Below are positions 16,703 through 25,081 of a stretch of DNA of 64,000 bases, in pieces. Position 1 is the stretch's first letter, and the number at the start of each line of letters is the position of its first letter. This DNA is from Mumia sp. Pv4-285 (GTDB taxonomy: Bacteria; Actinomycetota; Actinomycetes; Propionibacteriales; Nocardioidaceae): the NCBI RefSeq assembly GCF_041320275.1, contig NZ_CP162023.1, forward strand, positions 1,674,001 to 1,738,000, written 5' to 3'. The notes under the pieces were generated by a model. The model searched no databases, was not told the DNA's origin, and was given only the letters and a program-made list of their open reading frames with translations. The translations under genes and the position numbers were made by a program.

Positions 16703-17628
16703 GGGGCGGGCAGGTCGCCGTCGTCGCCGGTGCGTCCGGATACATCGGCCAGCACCTGGCGACGGCCTGGCGTGCCGACGGGGCCGAGGTGCGGACGATC
16801 GGGCGCGGACCCGGCGCAGACGCGAGGTGGACCGATCAGGAAGGGCTGGCCGACGTGCTCGAGGGCAGCGACGTGGTCGTGAACCTCGCCGGGCGGTCCG
16901 TGAGCTGTCGCTACACGAAGCGCAACGCCGACGCGATCCTCTCGTCCCGCACCGAGACCACCGCCGAGCTCGGACGCGTGCTTGCCGGGCTCTCGCGCCC
17001 ACCTTCGCTGTGGGTGAACGCCAGCACCGGCACGATCTATCGCGACGCGCGCGACCGGCCGATGGACGAGGAGACGGGAGAGCTCGGCACCGGCTTCTCC
17101 GTCGCGGTCGCCAGGGCGTGGGAGCACGAGCTGTTCGCGGCGCCCACCGCCGTACGCAAGGTCGCCCTGCGGATGGCGATCGTGCTCGGTGCAGGCGGCG
17201 GCGCTCTGAACCCGTTCGTCAACCTCGCGCGCCTCGGCTTCGGCGGCCGCATGGGAGATGGCGACCAGGTGTTCAGCTGGGTGCACGTCGACGACGTCCG
17301 TCGTGCGATCGACCACCTCGCCGACCATCCCGGCGTCAGCGGTCCCGTCAACGTGGCGTCCCCCTGTCCCGAGACGAACGCGGACACGATGCGCCTCGTG
17401 CGCCGTGCCTTCGGCCGGTCGTACGGCGTCCCGCTCCCCGCGTGGTCCCTCGAGGTGGGTGCGCGCGTCATCCGCACCGAGGCGGAGCTGGTCCTCAAGA
17501 GCCGTTGGGTCGATCCCCGGGTGCTGAGTGAGTCCGGCTTCGTGTTCGCCCATCCCGATCTCGACGAGGCGCTCGCCGAGATCGCCTGTCGCACGAGCCG
17601 CGGTCTCCTTCCCGTGGCGCTCGGCTAG
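16699..17628 (+). CDS. TIGR01777-family NAD(P)-binding epimerase-like protein
   Basis: This 309-residue SDR-superfamily protein has the Rossmann glycine motif AGASGYIGQHL at the N-terminus. Family-specific segments are VVNLAGRSVSCRYTKRNADAIL, NASTGTIYRDARDRPMDEE, LRMAIVLGAGGGALNP and FSWVHVDDVRRAI. This matches the YfcH/SDR39U1 group, whose substrate is unknown. It is translationally coupled to the upstream TetR gene by an ATGA overlap, so the repressor's ligand may be linked to this enzyme's substrate. That link is inference. Confidence 0.87.
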   Translation: MRGGQVAVVAGASGYIGQHLATAWRADGAEVRTIGRGPGADARWTDQEGLADVLEGSDVVVNLAGRSVSCRYTKRNADAILSSRTETTAELGRVLAGLSRPPSLWVNASTGTIYRDARDRPMDEETGELGTGFSVAVARAWEHELFAAPTAVRKVALRMAIVLGAGGGALNPFVNLARLGFGGRMGDGDQVFSWVHVDDVRRAIDHLADHPGVSGPVNVASPCPETNADTMRLVRRAFGRSYGVPLPAWSLEVGARVIRTEAELVLKSRWVDPRVLSESGFVFAHPDLDEALAEIACRTSRGLLPVALG

Positions 17629-17660
17629 GCACGGCATCGGCCCTGGCTACTCTGTGCGCC

Positions 17661-18296
17661 ATGGGTGCGTACGTCGAGTCCGTCAACACGGGACGAGTCC
17701 GTGAGGTGCCGTGGGGCTCGCTCGGCCGCAGCGCGATCGACAAGCGCCCCGTCGAGGGCTCGTTGTCCGTCGGCTCGTACGGCCTGGACGGCGACGAGAT
17801 CGGCGACCTGGAGCACCACGGCGGGCTCGACCAGGCGGTGTACGCGTACGCCGCCGAGGACCTTGCCGCCTGGTCGGACGAGCTCGGACGCGAGGTGATG
17901 CCCGGGCAGTTCGGTGAGAACCTCACGACCCGCGGCCTGGACGTCACGGGGGCGGTCGTCGGTGAGCGCTGGCGGATCGGCACGGCGCTGCTGGAGGTCT
18001 GTGCGGTCCGCATCCCGTGCAGGGTGTTCGCCGGCTTCGTGGACGAGCAGCGCTGGCTGAAGCGGTTCACGGAGCGTGGGGTTCCCGGCGCGTACCTCCG
18101 GGTCGTCGCGCCGGGTGCGCTCTGCGTCGGCGACGCCGTCGAGGTCGTCGACGTGCCGGTCCATGGCGTGACCATCGGACTCACGTTCCGCGCGCTCACC
18201 ACCGACCGCGCCCTGCTCCCACGTCTGCTCGACGCGCCGGCCCTCGCTTCGAAGGCGCGCACGAAGGCTGAGCGGTACGTCGCCGCGCAGGTCTAG
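17661..18296 (+). CDS. MOSC-domain protein, YiiM-like
   Basis: This 211-residue protein has a MOSC domain. GSYGLDGDEIGDLEHHGGLDQAVYAYA gives the conserved DxxGDxxxHGG-like region, and the family cysteine is in AVRIPCRVF. MOSC proteins handle molybdenum cofactor sulfur; YiiM relatives reduce 6-N-hydroxylaminopurine using molybdenum cofactor. No partner is adjacent. The ATG at 17661 follows TACTCT (17648-17653) by seven bases, a leaderless arrangement, so it is likely transcribed apart from the epimerase. Confidence 0.87.
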   Translation: MGAYVESVNTGRVREVPWGSLGRSAIDKRPVEGSLSVGSYGLDGDEIGDLEHHGGLDQAVYAYAAEDLAAWSDELGREVMPGQFGENLTTRGLDVTGAVVGERWRIGTALLEVCAVRIPCRVFAGFVDEQRWLKRFTERGVPGAYLRVVAPGALCVGDAVEVVDVPVHGVTIGLTFRALTTDRALLPRLLDAPALASKARTKAERYVAAQV

Positions 18297-18371
18297 AGAC
18301 GAGAGTTCCGACCAATCGGGTTGCGCGCGACAACCGTCTCGACTCGCCTGGAATTACTTGGGGTACTGATC

Positions 18372-18384
18372 GGTAACGATTACC
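18372..18384. promoter_or_regulatory. Short palindrome upstream of the acyl-CoA synthetase gene
   Basis: GGTAA-CGA-TTACC is a perfect 5-bp-arm inverted repeat in the 186-bp gap before the acyl-CoA synthetase. A possible -10 TACGAT lies at 18418-18423, downstream of it. Position suggests an operator for a fatty-acid-responsive regulator not encoded nearby. The evidence is only symmetry and location. Confidence 0.35.
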
Positions 18385-18482
18385 CGCACGGGTGTGCCGG
18401 TGGTCACAGCGATCGCGTACGATTCCGCTAATCCGTGATCCCCATCACCACCCCGAACTTCCAGCGATGAGGTGCACCACTA

Positions 18483-20318
18483 ATGGCCAACGCCGCGACG
18501 CCCGAGCAGCTGCAGACGATCGAGTCTCGTGCCAAGAACGTCGGCGAGATGTTCTTCGCCCGGGTCCGTGAGACCCCCAACCGTGAGGCCTACCGCTACC
18601 CCGTCGGCGAGAACTGGCGCTCCCTCACCTGGGGCGAGACCGGTGCCGTCGTCTCCCGCATCGCCGCCGGCCTGATCTCGCTCGGCATCGCGCCCGAGGA
18701 GCGGGTCGCCATCGCGTCCGGCACCCGCTACGAGTGGATCCTGGCCGACCTCGGCATCATGGCCGCGAGCGGCGCGACCACGACGGTCTACCCGACGAGC
18801 GTGACCGACGACGTCGCCTACATCCTCGCTGACTCGGCCAGCCGTGTCGTCTTCGCGGAGGACGCGACGCAGCTCGCCAAGCTCCAGGAGAAGCGCAGCG
18901 AGCTTCCCGAGGTCACCAAGGTCGTCCTCTTCGACGGCGAGGACGACAGCGACTGGGTCATCACGCTGGCCGAGCTCGAGCAGCTGGGTGAGAAGCTCCT
19001 CGCCGAGCAGCCGTCAGTCGTCGAGGACCGCGTCGCGGCGACGCCGTCGGACCAGCTGGCGACCCTCATCTACACGTCCGGCACGACCGGTCGTCCCAAG
19101 GGCGTGCGCCTGACGCACGACTCGTGGACGTACGAGGGCGCCGCGGTGGCTGCCGGCGGATACATCACCATCGACGACCTCCAGTACCTCTGGCTGCCGA
19201 TGGCCCACTCGTTCGGCAAGGTGCTGCTCTCGACCCAGCTGCAGATCGGGTTCCCGACCGCCGTCGACGGCAACATCCCCAAGATCGTCGACAACCTCGC
19301 CGTGGTGAAGCCGACGTTCATGGGTGCCGCGCCCCGCATCTTCGAGAAGGCGTACGGCCGCATCGTCGGCATGATGGAGGAGGAGGGCGGGGTCAAGCTC
19401 AAGCTCTTCACCTGGGCGACCAAGGTCGCTGCCGAGGTCAAGTCCCTCGAGCGGCAGGGCAAGAAGGTCCCCGCGGGCCTGGCCTTCCAGCACAGGCTCG
19501 GCGACAAGCTGGTGCTGTCGAAGGTGCGCGAGCGCTTCGGCGGACGCGTGCGCTTCTTCATCTCGGGCGCCTCCGCGCTGTCCCAGGAGGTCGCCGAGTG
19601 GTTCGAGGCGGCCGGCATCCTCATCCTCGAGGGCTACGGCCTCACCGAGAGCGCGGCCGGGTCGTTCGTCAACCACCCCGACCAGTACAAGCTCGGCACC
19701 GTCGGCCTCCCGATGCCCGGCACCGAGGTCAAGATCGCCGAGGACGGCGAGATCCTGATCAAGGGCCCCGGCATCATGCAGGGCTACCACAACCTCGAGA
19801 GCGAGTCCGCCTCGACGGTGACCGAGGACGGCTGGCTCGCGACCGGTGACATCGGCTCGATCGACGACGAGGGTTTCCTCCGGATCACCGACCGCAAGAA
19901 GGACCTCTTCAAGACGTCGGGCGGCAAGTACGTCGCGCCGTCGCACGTCGAGGGCATCTTCAAGGGTGTCTGCCCGCTGGCGAGCCAGATGATCGTCCAC
20001 GGCAACAACCGCAACTTCGTCACCGCGCTGATCACCATCGATCCCGACGCCGCCACGCTGTTCGCCGAGAACCACGGGCTCAGCGGCAAGTCGTACGCCG
20101 AGATCGTGACCTCGCCGCAGATGGACAAGGCGATCACCGGATACGTCGAGGAGCTCAACTCCAAGCTCAACCGCTGGGAGACCGTCAAGAAGTGGAAGGT
20201 CCTCGACCGCGACCTGTCGGTCGAGGAGGGCGAGATCACGCCCAGCCTGAAGCTGAAGCGCAAGTTCGTCGAGGGCAAGTACGCCGCGATCCTCGACGAG
20301 TTCTACGCCGGCGCCTGA
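18483..20318 (+). CDS. Long-chain fatty-acid-CoA ligase (AMP-forming)
   Basis: This 611-residue adenylate-forming enzyme activates fatty acids to acyl-CoA through an acyl-AMP. The P-loop YTSGTTGRPKGVRLTH, the acyl-binding segment EGYGLTESAA, TGDIGSIDDEGFLRITDRKKD and the C-terminal lysine region (GGKYVAPSHVEG) are all intact. Length and sequence match the FadD15/FACL group of actinobacteria. The ATG at 18483 is preceded by GAGGTGCACCACTA, which contains a ribosome site. A strong palindromic terminator follows at 20334-20365. Confidence 0.93.
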   Translation: MANAATPEQLQTIESRAKNVGEMFFARVRETPNREAYRYPVGENWRSLTWGETGAVVSRIAAGLISLGIAPEERVAIASGTRYEWILADLGIMAASGATTTVYPTSVTDDVAYILADSASRVVFAEDATQLAKLQEKRSELPEVTKVVLFDGEDDSDWVITLAELEQLGEKLLAEQPSVVEDRVAATPSDQLATLIYTSGTTGRPKGVRLTHDSWTYEGAAVAAGGYITIDDLQYLWLPMAHSFGKVLLSTQLQIGFPTAVDGNIPKIVDNLAVVKPTFMGAAPRIFEKAYGRIVGMMEEEGGVKLKLFTWATKVAAEVKSLERQGKKVPAGLAFQHRLGDKLVLSKVRERFGGRVRFFISGASALSQEVAEWFEAAGILILEGYGLTESAAGSFVNHPDQYKLGTVGLPMPGTEVKIAEDGEILIKGPGIMQGYHNLESESASTVTEDGWLATGDIGSIDDEGFLRITDRKKDLFKTSGGKYVAPSHVEGIFKGVCPLASQMIVHGNNRNFVTALITIDPDAATLFAENHGLSGKSYAEIVTSPQMDKAITGYVEELNSKLNRWETVKKWKVLDRDLSVEEGEITPSLKLKRKFVEGKYAAILDEFYAGA

Positions 20319-20333
20319 TCCCGCCGTACGCCA

Positions 20334-20365
20334 GGGCCGCACCTCCCAGCTGGGAGGTGCGGCCC
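20334..20365. terminator. Strong palindromic terminator after the acyl-CoA synthetase gene
   Basis: A perfect 32-bp palindrome has 16-bp arms beginning GGGCCGCACCTCCCAG and is followed by TTCGTTT. It lies 16 bp after the acyl-CoA synthetase stop, between convergent genes. Confidence 0.8.
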
Positions 20366-20367
20366 TT

Positions 20368-20455
20368 CGTTTGAGGTGTTCACACCCGATCAGTCATGAT
20401 CCCACCTCACTGCAGAGGTGGGATCATCGCGCTTCAGGTGTGAACACCTCAAACG
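20368..20455. repeat. Nested inverted repeat between convergent genes
   Basis: Outer 19-bp arms CGTTTGAGGTGTTCACACC (20368-20386 and complement 20437-20455) enclose symmetrical 9-nt unpaired segments. Inner 13-bp arms ATGATCCCACCTC (20396-20408 and 20415-20427) have a 6-nt loop. Both sets are perfect. The right outer arm contains the hemW stop codon. It could end hemW transcription, form a cruciform, or bind a protein. Confidence 0.7.
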
Positions 20456-21678
20456 AGCAGCCGGCGTACGACCGCGTCTGCGAGCAGGCGGCCGCGAAGC
20501 GTGAGGACGACGAGCCCGGCCTCGGCCGGGCGCGTCTCGACGAGGCCGTCGGACACGAGCGCCGGGACGACGGCTCGTCCTGCCGCGTCGAGGCGCTCCG
20601 TCGTCATCCCGTCCCGCAGCCGCGACTCCAGCAGGACCTGCTCCACTCGCCGGGTCTCGGCGTCGAGAACCTCGCGGCCGTGGCCGGGGGAGCGCCCGTC
20701 GGCGAGCCGCTTCGCGTACGCGGCCGGGTGCTTCACGTTCCACCAGCGTGTGCCGGCGACGTGGCTGTGCGCCCCCGGGCCGAAGCCCCACCAGTCGGCG
20801 CCCGTCCAGTAGAGCTCGTTGTGCCGGCAGCGGGCGGCTTCGTCGCGTGCCCAGTTCGACAGCTCGTACCAGCCCAGACCGGCTCCGCCGAGACGCGCGT
20901 CCGCGGCGGCGTACATGTCGGCCATCAGGTCGTCGTCCGGCGCGGCGATCTCGCCGCGCGTGACTCGCCGAGCCAACGCCGTACCGTCCTCGACGATCAG
21001 GGCGTAGGCGCTGACGTGGTCGGGCTCGAGCGCGAGCGCCGTCTCCAGGGACCGCTCCCAGTCCGCGAGCGACTCGCCGGGCGTCCCGTAGATCAGGTCG
21101 ACGCTCACCTGCTCGAACCCTGCCTCGCGGGCCCACCGCACGACGTCCGGCAGCCGCGCGGGGTCGTGGGTGCGGTCGAGCGTGGCGAGGACGTGAGGCA
21201 CGGCGGACTGCATGCCGTACGAGATCCGGGTGAATCCGTGCGAGCGGAGAGTGGCGAGCGACGCGGGCGTCACGCTGTCCGGGTTGGCCTCGGTGGTCGC
21301 CTCGTAGCCGTCGGCGAGGCCGAACGTCGCGTCGATCGCCTCCAGGATCCCGCCGAGATCGGCGGAGGCGAGCAGCGTGGGCGTCCCGCCACCGACGAAG
21401 ACGGTCTCGACGGGCGGGAGGCGCCGGCCTTCGCGCCCCAGGACCGAGGCCGCCAGGTTGATCTCGGCGAGCACGGTGTCGGCGTACGAGTCGTGCGAGG
21501 CACCGGGGCCCAGCTCCGAGGACGTGTACGTGTTGAAGTCGCAGTATCCACAGCGTGTGACGCAGAACGGGACGTGCACGTAGACCCCGAACGGGGACTT
21601 TCCGACCGCGTCGAGCGCACCGTCGGGGAGAGAGCCGTCATCGGGGACGGGATCCCCTTCGGGCAGCGTGGACGGCAT
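20449..21678 (-). CDS. hemW: Radical SAM heme chaperone HemW
   Basis: This 409-residue radical SAM protein has the iron-sulfur motif VPFCVTRCGYCDF (CxxxCxxC). It has GGGTPTLL for S-adenosylmethionine binding and the HemW signature HNELYWTGADWWGFGPGAHSH, which separates it from coproporphyrinogen dehydrogenase. HemW delivers heme to respiratory proteins. The start ATG at 21678 has GGAGG and, six bases upstream, GAGACT. The last codons fall inside a long nested inverted repeat. Its usual actinobacterial neighbour hrcA is separated here by the GntR/ABC operon and DUF3097. Confidence 0.92.
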   Translation of the reverse strand: MPSTLPEGDPVPDDGSLPDGALDAVGKSPFGVYVHVPFCVTRCGYCDFNTYTSSELGPGASHDSYADTVLAEINLAASVLGREGRRLPPVETVFVGGGTPTLLASADLGGILEAIDATFGLADGYEATTEANPDSVTPASLATLRSHGFTRISYGMQSAVPHVLATLDRTHDPARLPDVVRWAREAGFEQVSVDLIYGTPGESLADWERSLETALALEPDHVSAYALIVEDGTALARRVTRGEIAAPDDDLMADMYAAADARLGGAGLGWYELSNWARDEAARCRHNELYWTGADWWGFGPGAHSHVAGTRWWNVKHPAAYAKRLADGRSPGHGREVLDAETRRVEQVLLESRLRDGMTTERLDAAGRAVVPALVSDGLVETRPAEAGLVVLTLRGRLLADAVVRRLLV

Positions 21679-21711
21679 GCCTCCAGTCTCTCAGGGCCCT
21701 CCCAGCGACCG

Positions 21712-21755
21712 TTGCGCCCGCAGAGACGCTCATCTATAGTGCTACTCAGATAGTA
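21712..21755 (+). promoter_or_regulatory. Promoter and candidate YtrA operator of the GntR/ABC operon
   Basis: -35 TTGCGC (21712-21717), 17-nt spacer, -10 TATAGT (21735-21740). The inverted repeat TACT-N5-AGTA (21743-21755) lies at the expected start of transcription, where a GntR repressor encoded by the first gene would block initiation. The AT-rich block stands out from its surroundings. Confidence 0.65.
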
Positions 21756-21770
21756 CATTAGGAGCATCGC

Positions 21771-22163
21771 ATGATCGAGTTCCATCTGGACTCCCGATCC
21801 GGAGTCTCCGCCTACCTGCAGCTCGTGCAGCAGGTACGCCGCGCCCTTCGGCTCGGCCTTCTCGACGAGGGCGACCAGCTCCCTACCGTGAAGGACGTCG
21901 CCCGCCAGCTGGCGATCAACCCCAACACCGTGCTGAAGGCCTACCGCGACCTCGAGCGCGACGGCCTGGTCGCACCCCGACCGGGGGTCGGCACGTTCAT
22001 CACGCGGACCCTCACCGACAACACTCTCGCGGCGCACGGCCCACTGCGCACCGACCTTCAGCGGTGGCTGTCCAAGGCCCGCCGCGCCGGCCTCGACGAC
22101 GAGAGCATCGAGGCGCTGTTCATGACCAGCTTTCGGGCCGCCTCCGAGGAGGACATCGCATGA
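21771..22163 (+). CDS. GntR-family (YtrA subfamily) transcriptional regulator
   Basis: This 130-residue regulator has a winged-helix N-terminus with QLVQQVRRALRLGLLDEGDQLPTVKDVARQLAINPNTVLKAY, the GntR HTH. The very short C-terminal tail is characteristic of YtrA regulators, which control ABC exporters. The ATG at 21771 has AGGAGC upstream. It overlaps the ATPase gene by ATGA. A promoter with an overlapping inverted repeat lies just upstream, consistent with autorepression of the three-gene operon, probably relieved by a membrane-active compound. Confidence 0.92.
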   Translation: MIEFHLDSRSGVSAYLQLVQQVRRALRLGLLDEGDQLPTVKDVARQLAINPNTVLKAYRDLERDGLVAPRPGVGTFITRTLTDNTLAAHGPLRTDLQRWLSKARRAGLDDESIEALFMTSFRAASEEDIA

Positions 22164-23059
22164 CCACAGCACTGAGAACGCATGAGCTCGGCAAGAGGTA
22201 CGGCCGAAGTCGCCACTGGGCCCTGAGGGACTGCACGCTCGATCTCCCGTCGGGCCGGGTGGTCGCCCTCGTCGGCCCGAACGGCGCCGGCAAGAGCACG
22301 CTGCTGGGGCTCGCTGCAGGGTTGCTCGCCCCGACAGCGGGTCGGGTCGAGGTGCTGGGCGAGGATCCGTCCTCCGGAGCCGAGCACCTCGCTCGCGTCG
22401 GCTTCGTGAGCCAGGACGCACCGACGTACCGCGGGATGAGCGTCGCCGACCACCTGCGACTCGGCGCGCACCTCAATCCGCGGTGGGACGAACGGATCGT
22501 CCGCGAGCGGATCGACCGGCTCGGCATCGACCCGCATCGTCGCACCGGCAGCCTGTCGGGCGGTCAGCGCGCCCAGATCGCGCTCACCATGGCCATCGGC
22601 AAGAGACCGGAGCTGCTCATCCTCGACGAGCCGGTCGCCGCGCTCGACCCGCTCGCCCGCCGCGAGTTCATGCAGGACCTGATGGAGGCTGTCGCGGAGC
22701 AGGGCCTCACCGTCGTTCTCTCCTCGCACCTGGTCTCCGACCTGGAGCGGGCCTGTGACTACCTGGTCGTGCTCGTCGACTCGCAGGTGCGGGTGGCCGG
22801 TGATCTCGACGACCTCCTCGCCTCTCACCGCCGCATGACGGGAGCGCGACGGGCCTCCGACACCGGCCCCGCCGGCCAGCACGTCGTCACGGCCAGCCAC
22901 ACCGACCGCCAGAGCACCTTCGTGGTCCGCACGGCAGCACCGATCGTGGATCCGTCGTGGGACGCCGCTCCGCTCGGGCTCGAGGACCTCGTGCTCGCCT
23001 ACCTGCGCAGCGACGCCTCCTCCCAACGTCCACGCCCTACCGTGGAGGTGGTCCGATGA
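22160..23059 (+). CDS. ABC transporter ATP-binding protein
   Basis: This 299-residue ATPase has a Walker A GPNGAGKSTLL near residue 38, signature SLSGGQRAQIALTMAIGK and Walker B ELLILDEPVAALDP. The C-terminal ~90 residues are unlike a canonical nucleotide-binding domain and may contact the permease. It drives the permease encoded next, probably as an exporter. ATGA overlaps at both ends tie the GntR regulator, ATPase and permease into one coupled operon. The longer frame starting at 22064 is a shadow of the GntR gene. Confidence 0.92.
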   Translation: MTTALRTHELGKRYGRSRHWALRDCTLDLPSGRVVALVGPNGAGKSTLLGLAAGLLAPTAGRVEVLGEDPSSGAEHLARVGFVSQDAPTYRGMSVADHLRLGAHLNPRWDERIVRERIDRLGIDPHRRTGSLSGGQRAQIALTMAIGKRPELLILDEPVAALDPLARREFMQDLMEAVAEQGLTVVLSSHLVSDLERACDYLVVLVDSQVRVAGDLDDLLASHRRMTGARRASDTGPAGQHVVTASHTDRQSTFVVRTAAPIVDPSWDAAPLGLEDLVLAYLRSDASSQRPRPTVEVVR

Positions 23060-24099
23060 CCTGGCTGACCTGGCGCCAGCTGCGCGGCCAGGCCGTTCCG
23101 ACCGCCCTGGCCGTTGCTGTGCTGCTCGTCGCGCTGGCCGTGACCGGCCCGGGGATCGTCGACGCGGCGGAGGACGGGGCGAGCTCGTTCCTGACCGGGC
23201 TGAGCGCCGACGCGTTCAAGGTCACGCTCTACTACGCGGGCATCGCGGCGGCGTACGCACTGCCCCTGGTCGTGGGCGCCTTTTGGGGTGCGCCGATGGT
23301 GGCGCGCGAGCTGGAGGCGCGCACGCACCGCCTCGCGTGGAGCCAGTCGGTCACGCGGACGCGATGGCTCGCCTTCAAGCTCGGCGGCGCGGCCGTGGTC
23401 ACGGCTGCGGTCGCGGGTCTGCTGTCGTGGGGCGTGACCTGGTGGTCGGGTCCCATCGAGCGCGCGATCGCGACTGGCGAGGGGACAGGCCCTTTCATGG
23501 TCTCGCGCATGGAGCCGGCAGTCTTCGGTGCTCGGGGCCTCGTCCCGGTCGGCTACGCGCTGCTCGCGCTCGCGATCGGGGTGCTGGCCGGGCTCGTGCT
23601 CCGGCGGACGGTGCTCGCGATGGCAGTGACCCTGGTGCTCGTCCTCGCCGTCCAGCTGCTCGTCGTGATCACCGTGCGCGCCCAGCTGGCGGATCCGCAG
23701 ACCATCACCACCCCGATCACCGACGAGAACCTCGTCTCGCTGATGATCTCTGGCACGGAGGACGAGATAGAGAACGTGCAGGAGATCCGGGTCGGTACGG
23801 GACAGACCGGTGAGTGGGAGCTGTCCAACGTCACGCTCGACGCCGACGGGCAGCGGATGCGGACGCTGCCGGCGTGGGTCGCCGAGTGCGGTGGTCCGCC
23901 ACCGGGGGAGAACGCCCCGGTGGAAGCCCGAGCAGCCTGCTTCGACCGGCTGGCGGACGAGGGCTACGTGCAACAGGTCACCGCTCACCCGGCCAGCCAC
24001 TTCTGGACCTTGCAGTGGCGTGAGGCGGCGCTCGTGCTCGCGCTGGCGCTCGGACTGGGAGGGCTGTGCTTCTGGCGGATCCGCGCCGACGCGCCGTAG
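23056..24099 (+). CDS. ABC-2-type transporter permease
   Basis: This 347-residue membrane protein begins [19 protein letters not shown] and has hydrophobic segments around residues 17-36, 57-80, 105-135, 165-215 and at the C-terminus (about 320-340). A large extracytoplasmic loop lies before the last helix. [26 protein letters not shown] is typical of actinobacterial ABC-2 permeases paired with YtrA-type regulators. Substrate is unknown; related systems respond to cell-wall antibiotics. It overlaps the ATPase gene by ATGA. Confidence 0.88.
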   Translation: MTWLTWRQLRGQAVPTALAVAVLLVALAVTGPGIVDAAEDGASSFLTGLSADAFKVTLYYAGIAAAYALPLVVGAFWGAPMVARELEARTHRLAWSQSVTRTRWLAFKLGGAAVVTAAVAGLLSWGVTWWSGPIERAIATGEGTGPFMVSRMEPAVFGARGLVPVGYALLALAIGVLAGLVLRRTVLAMAVTLVLVLAVQLLVVITVRAQLADPQTITTPITDENLVSLMISGTEDEIENVQEIRVGTGQTGEWELSNVTLDADGQRMRTLPAWVAECGGPPPGENAPVEARAACFDRLADEGYVQQVTAHPASHFWTLQWREAALVLALALGLGGLCFWRIRADAP

Positions 24100-24115
24100 T
24101 CCTCGCAGCCGGTGC

Positions 24116-24961
24116 TCAGCGCGTGACGAAGTCGATGAGCTCCTCGACGCGTCCGAGCAGCGCCGGCTCGAGGTCGGCGTACGACCGGACCGACCCGAGG
24201 ATGCGCTTCCACGCGTGAGCGATGTCGGCCTGCGAGCGGTGTGGCCAGCCGAGAGACTGGCAGATGCCGTGCTTCCACGACATGCTGCGCGGGATCACCG
24301 GCCACTTCTCGAGGCCGACTCGCTCCGGCTTCACCCCTTGCCAGATGTCGACGTAGGGGTGGCCGACGACGAGGACGTGCTGCTTGTACGGCCCGCGGAG
24401 CACCGCCTGGGCGATGCGGGACTCCTTCGAGCCGGGGACGAGGTGGTCGACGAGGACGCCGAGGTCGCGTCCCGGTCCCGGCTTGAAGCGCGCCACCACC
24501 GACGGCAGGTCGTCGACGCCCTCGAGGTACTCGACCGCGACCCCCTCCACCCGGAGGTCGTCGCCCCACACCTTCTCGACGAGCTCCGCGTCGTGTCGGC
24601 CCTCGACGTAGATGCGGCTCGCTCGCGCGACCCGCGCCTTCGTGTCCTGGACCGCGACGGAGCCGGAGGCGGTGTGAGTAGGCCGCGCCGGAGCAGCAGG
24701 GCGTGCCGGCGCGTTCAGGACGACCGGCTTGCCCTCCAGCAGGAAGCCCGGACCCAGGAGGAACGTCCGGCGTTTGCCGCGCCGGTCCTCGAGGTCGACG
24801 GTGCCGAGATCGCGGTCGGTACGGATGATCGCGCCGCAGAAGTCGGTCTCGACCTCCTCGACGACCATGCCGATCTCGGCCTCGACCTCGGTGGAGCGCC
24901 CGCGTTTGGGGACGCGCCAGTCGCCGGACAGGACGTCGGAGCCGTATCGGTCGTGAGCCAC
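24116..24961 (-). CDS. DUF3097 protein
   Basis: This protein of about 281 residues belongs to an actinobacteria-specific family. It begins [22 protein letters not shown] central segment, [21 protein letters not shown], then [15 protein letters not shown] and [16 protein letters not shown], recalls a Toprim-like nuclease or topoisomerase fold, but its activity is unknown. The GTG at 24961 follows TAGTTT (minus strand, 24974-24969) by seven bases, favouring a leaderless start over the TTG at 24970. It is divergent from hrcA and close to the CIRCE region. Confidence 0.88.
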   Translation of the reverse strand: MAHDRYGSDVLSGDWRVPKRGRSTEVEAEIGMVVEEVETDFCGAIIRTDRDLGTVDLEDRRGKRRTFLLGPGFLLEGKPVVLNAPARPAAPARPTHTASGSVAVQDTKARVARASRIYVEGRHDAELVEKVWGDDLRVEGVAVEYLEGVDDLPSVVARFKPGPGRDLGVLVDHLVPGSKESRIAQAVLRGPYKQHVLVVGHPYVDIWQGVKPERVGLEKWPVIPRSMSWKHGICQSLGWPHRSQADIAHAWKRILGSVRSYADLEPALLGRVEELIDFVTR

Positions 24962-25028
24962 GAGCAGCAAACTAGCGGTTCGGGACGCGTCGGACCGGGA
25001 GCCACACGCGGCTGGTGCGGCTGGCTAG

Positions 25029-25053
25029 ACTGGCACTCAGGGCGCGTGAGTGC
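25029..25053. promoter_or_regulatory. CIRCE operator of hrcA-dnaJ
   Basis: TGGCACTC, nine bases, GAGTGCCA: perfect 8-bp arms with the exact N9 spacer of the CIRCE element bound by HrcA. It overlaps the end of a likely -10 (TAGACT, 25024-25029). It lies 29 bp before hrcA, so HrcA should repress its own operon and release it on heat shock. Confidence 0.85.
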
Positions 25054-25081
25054 CAAGGGCCGTGCTGGACGAGGAGGGATC

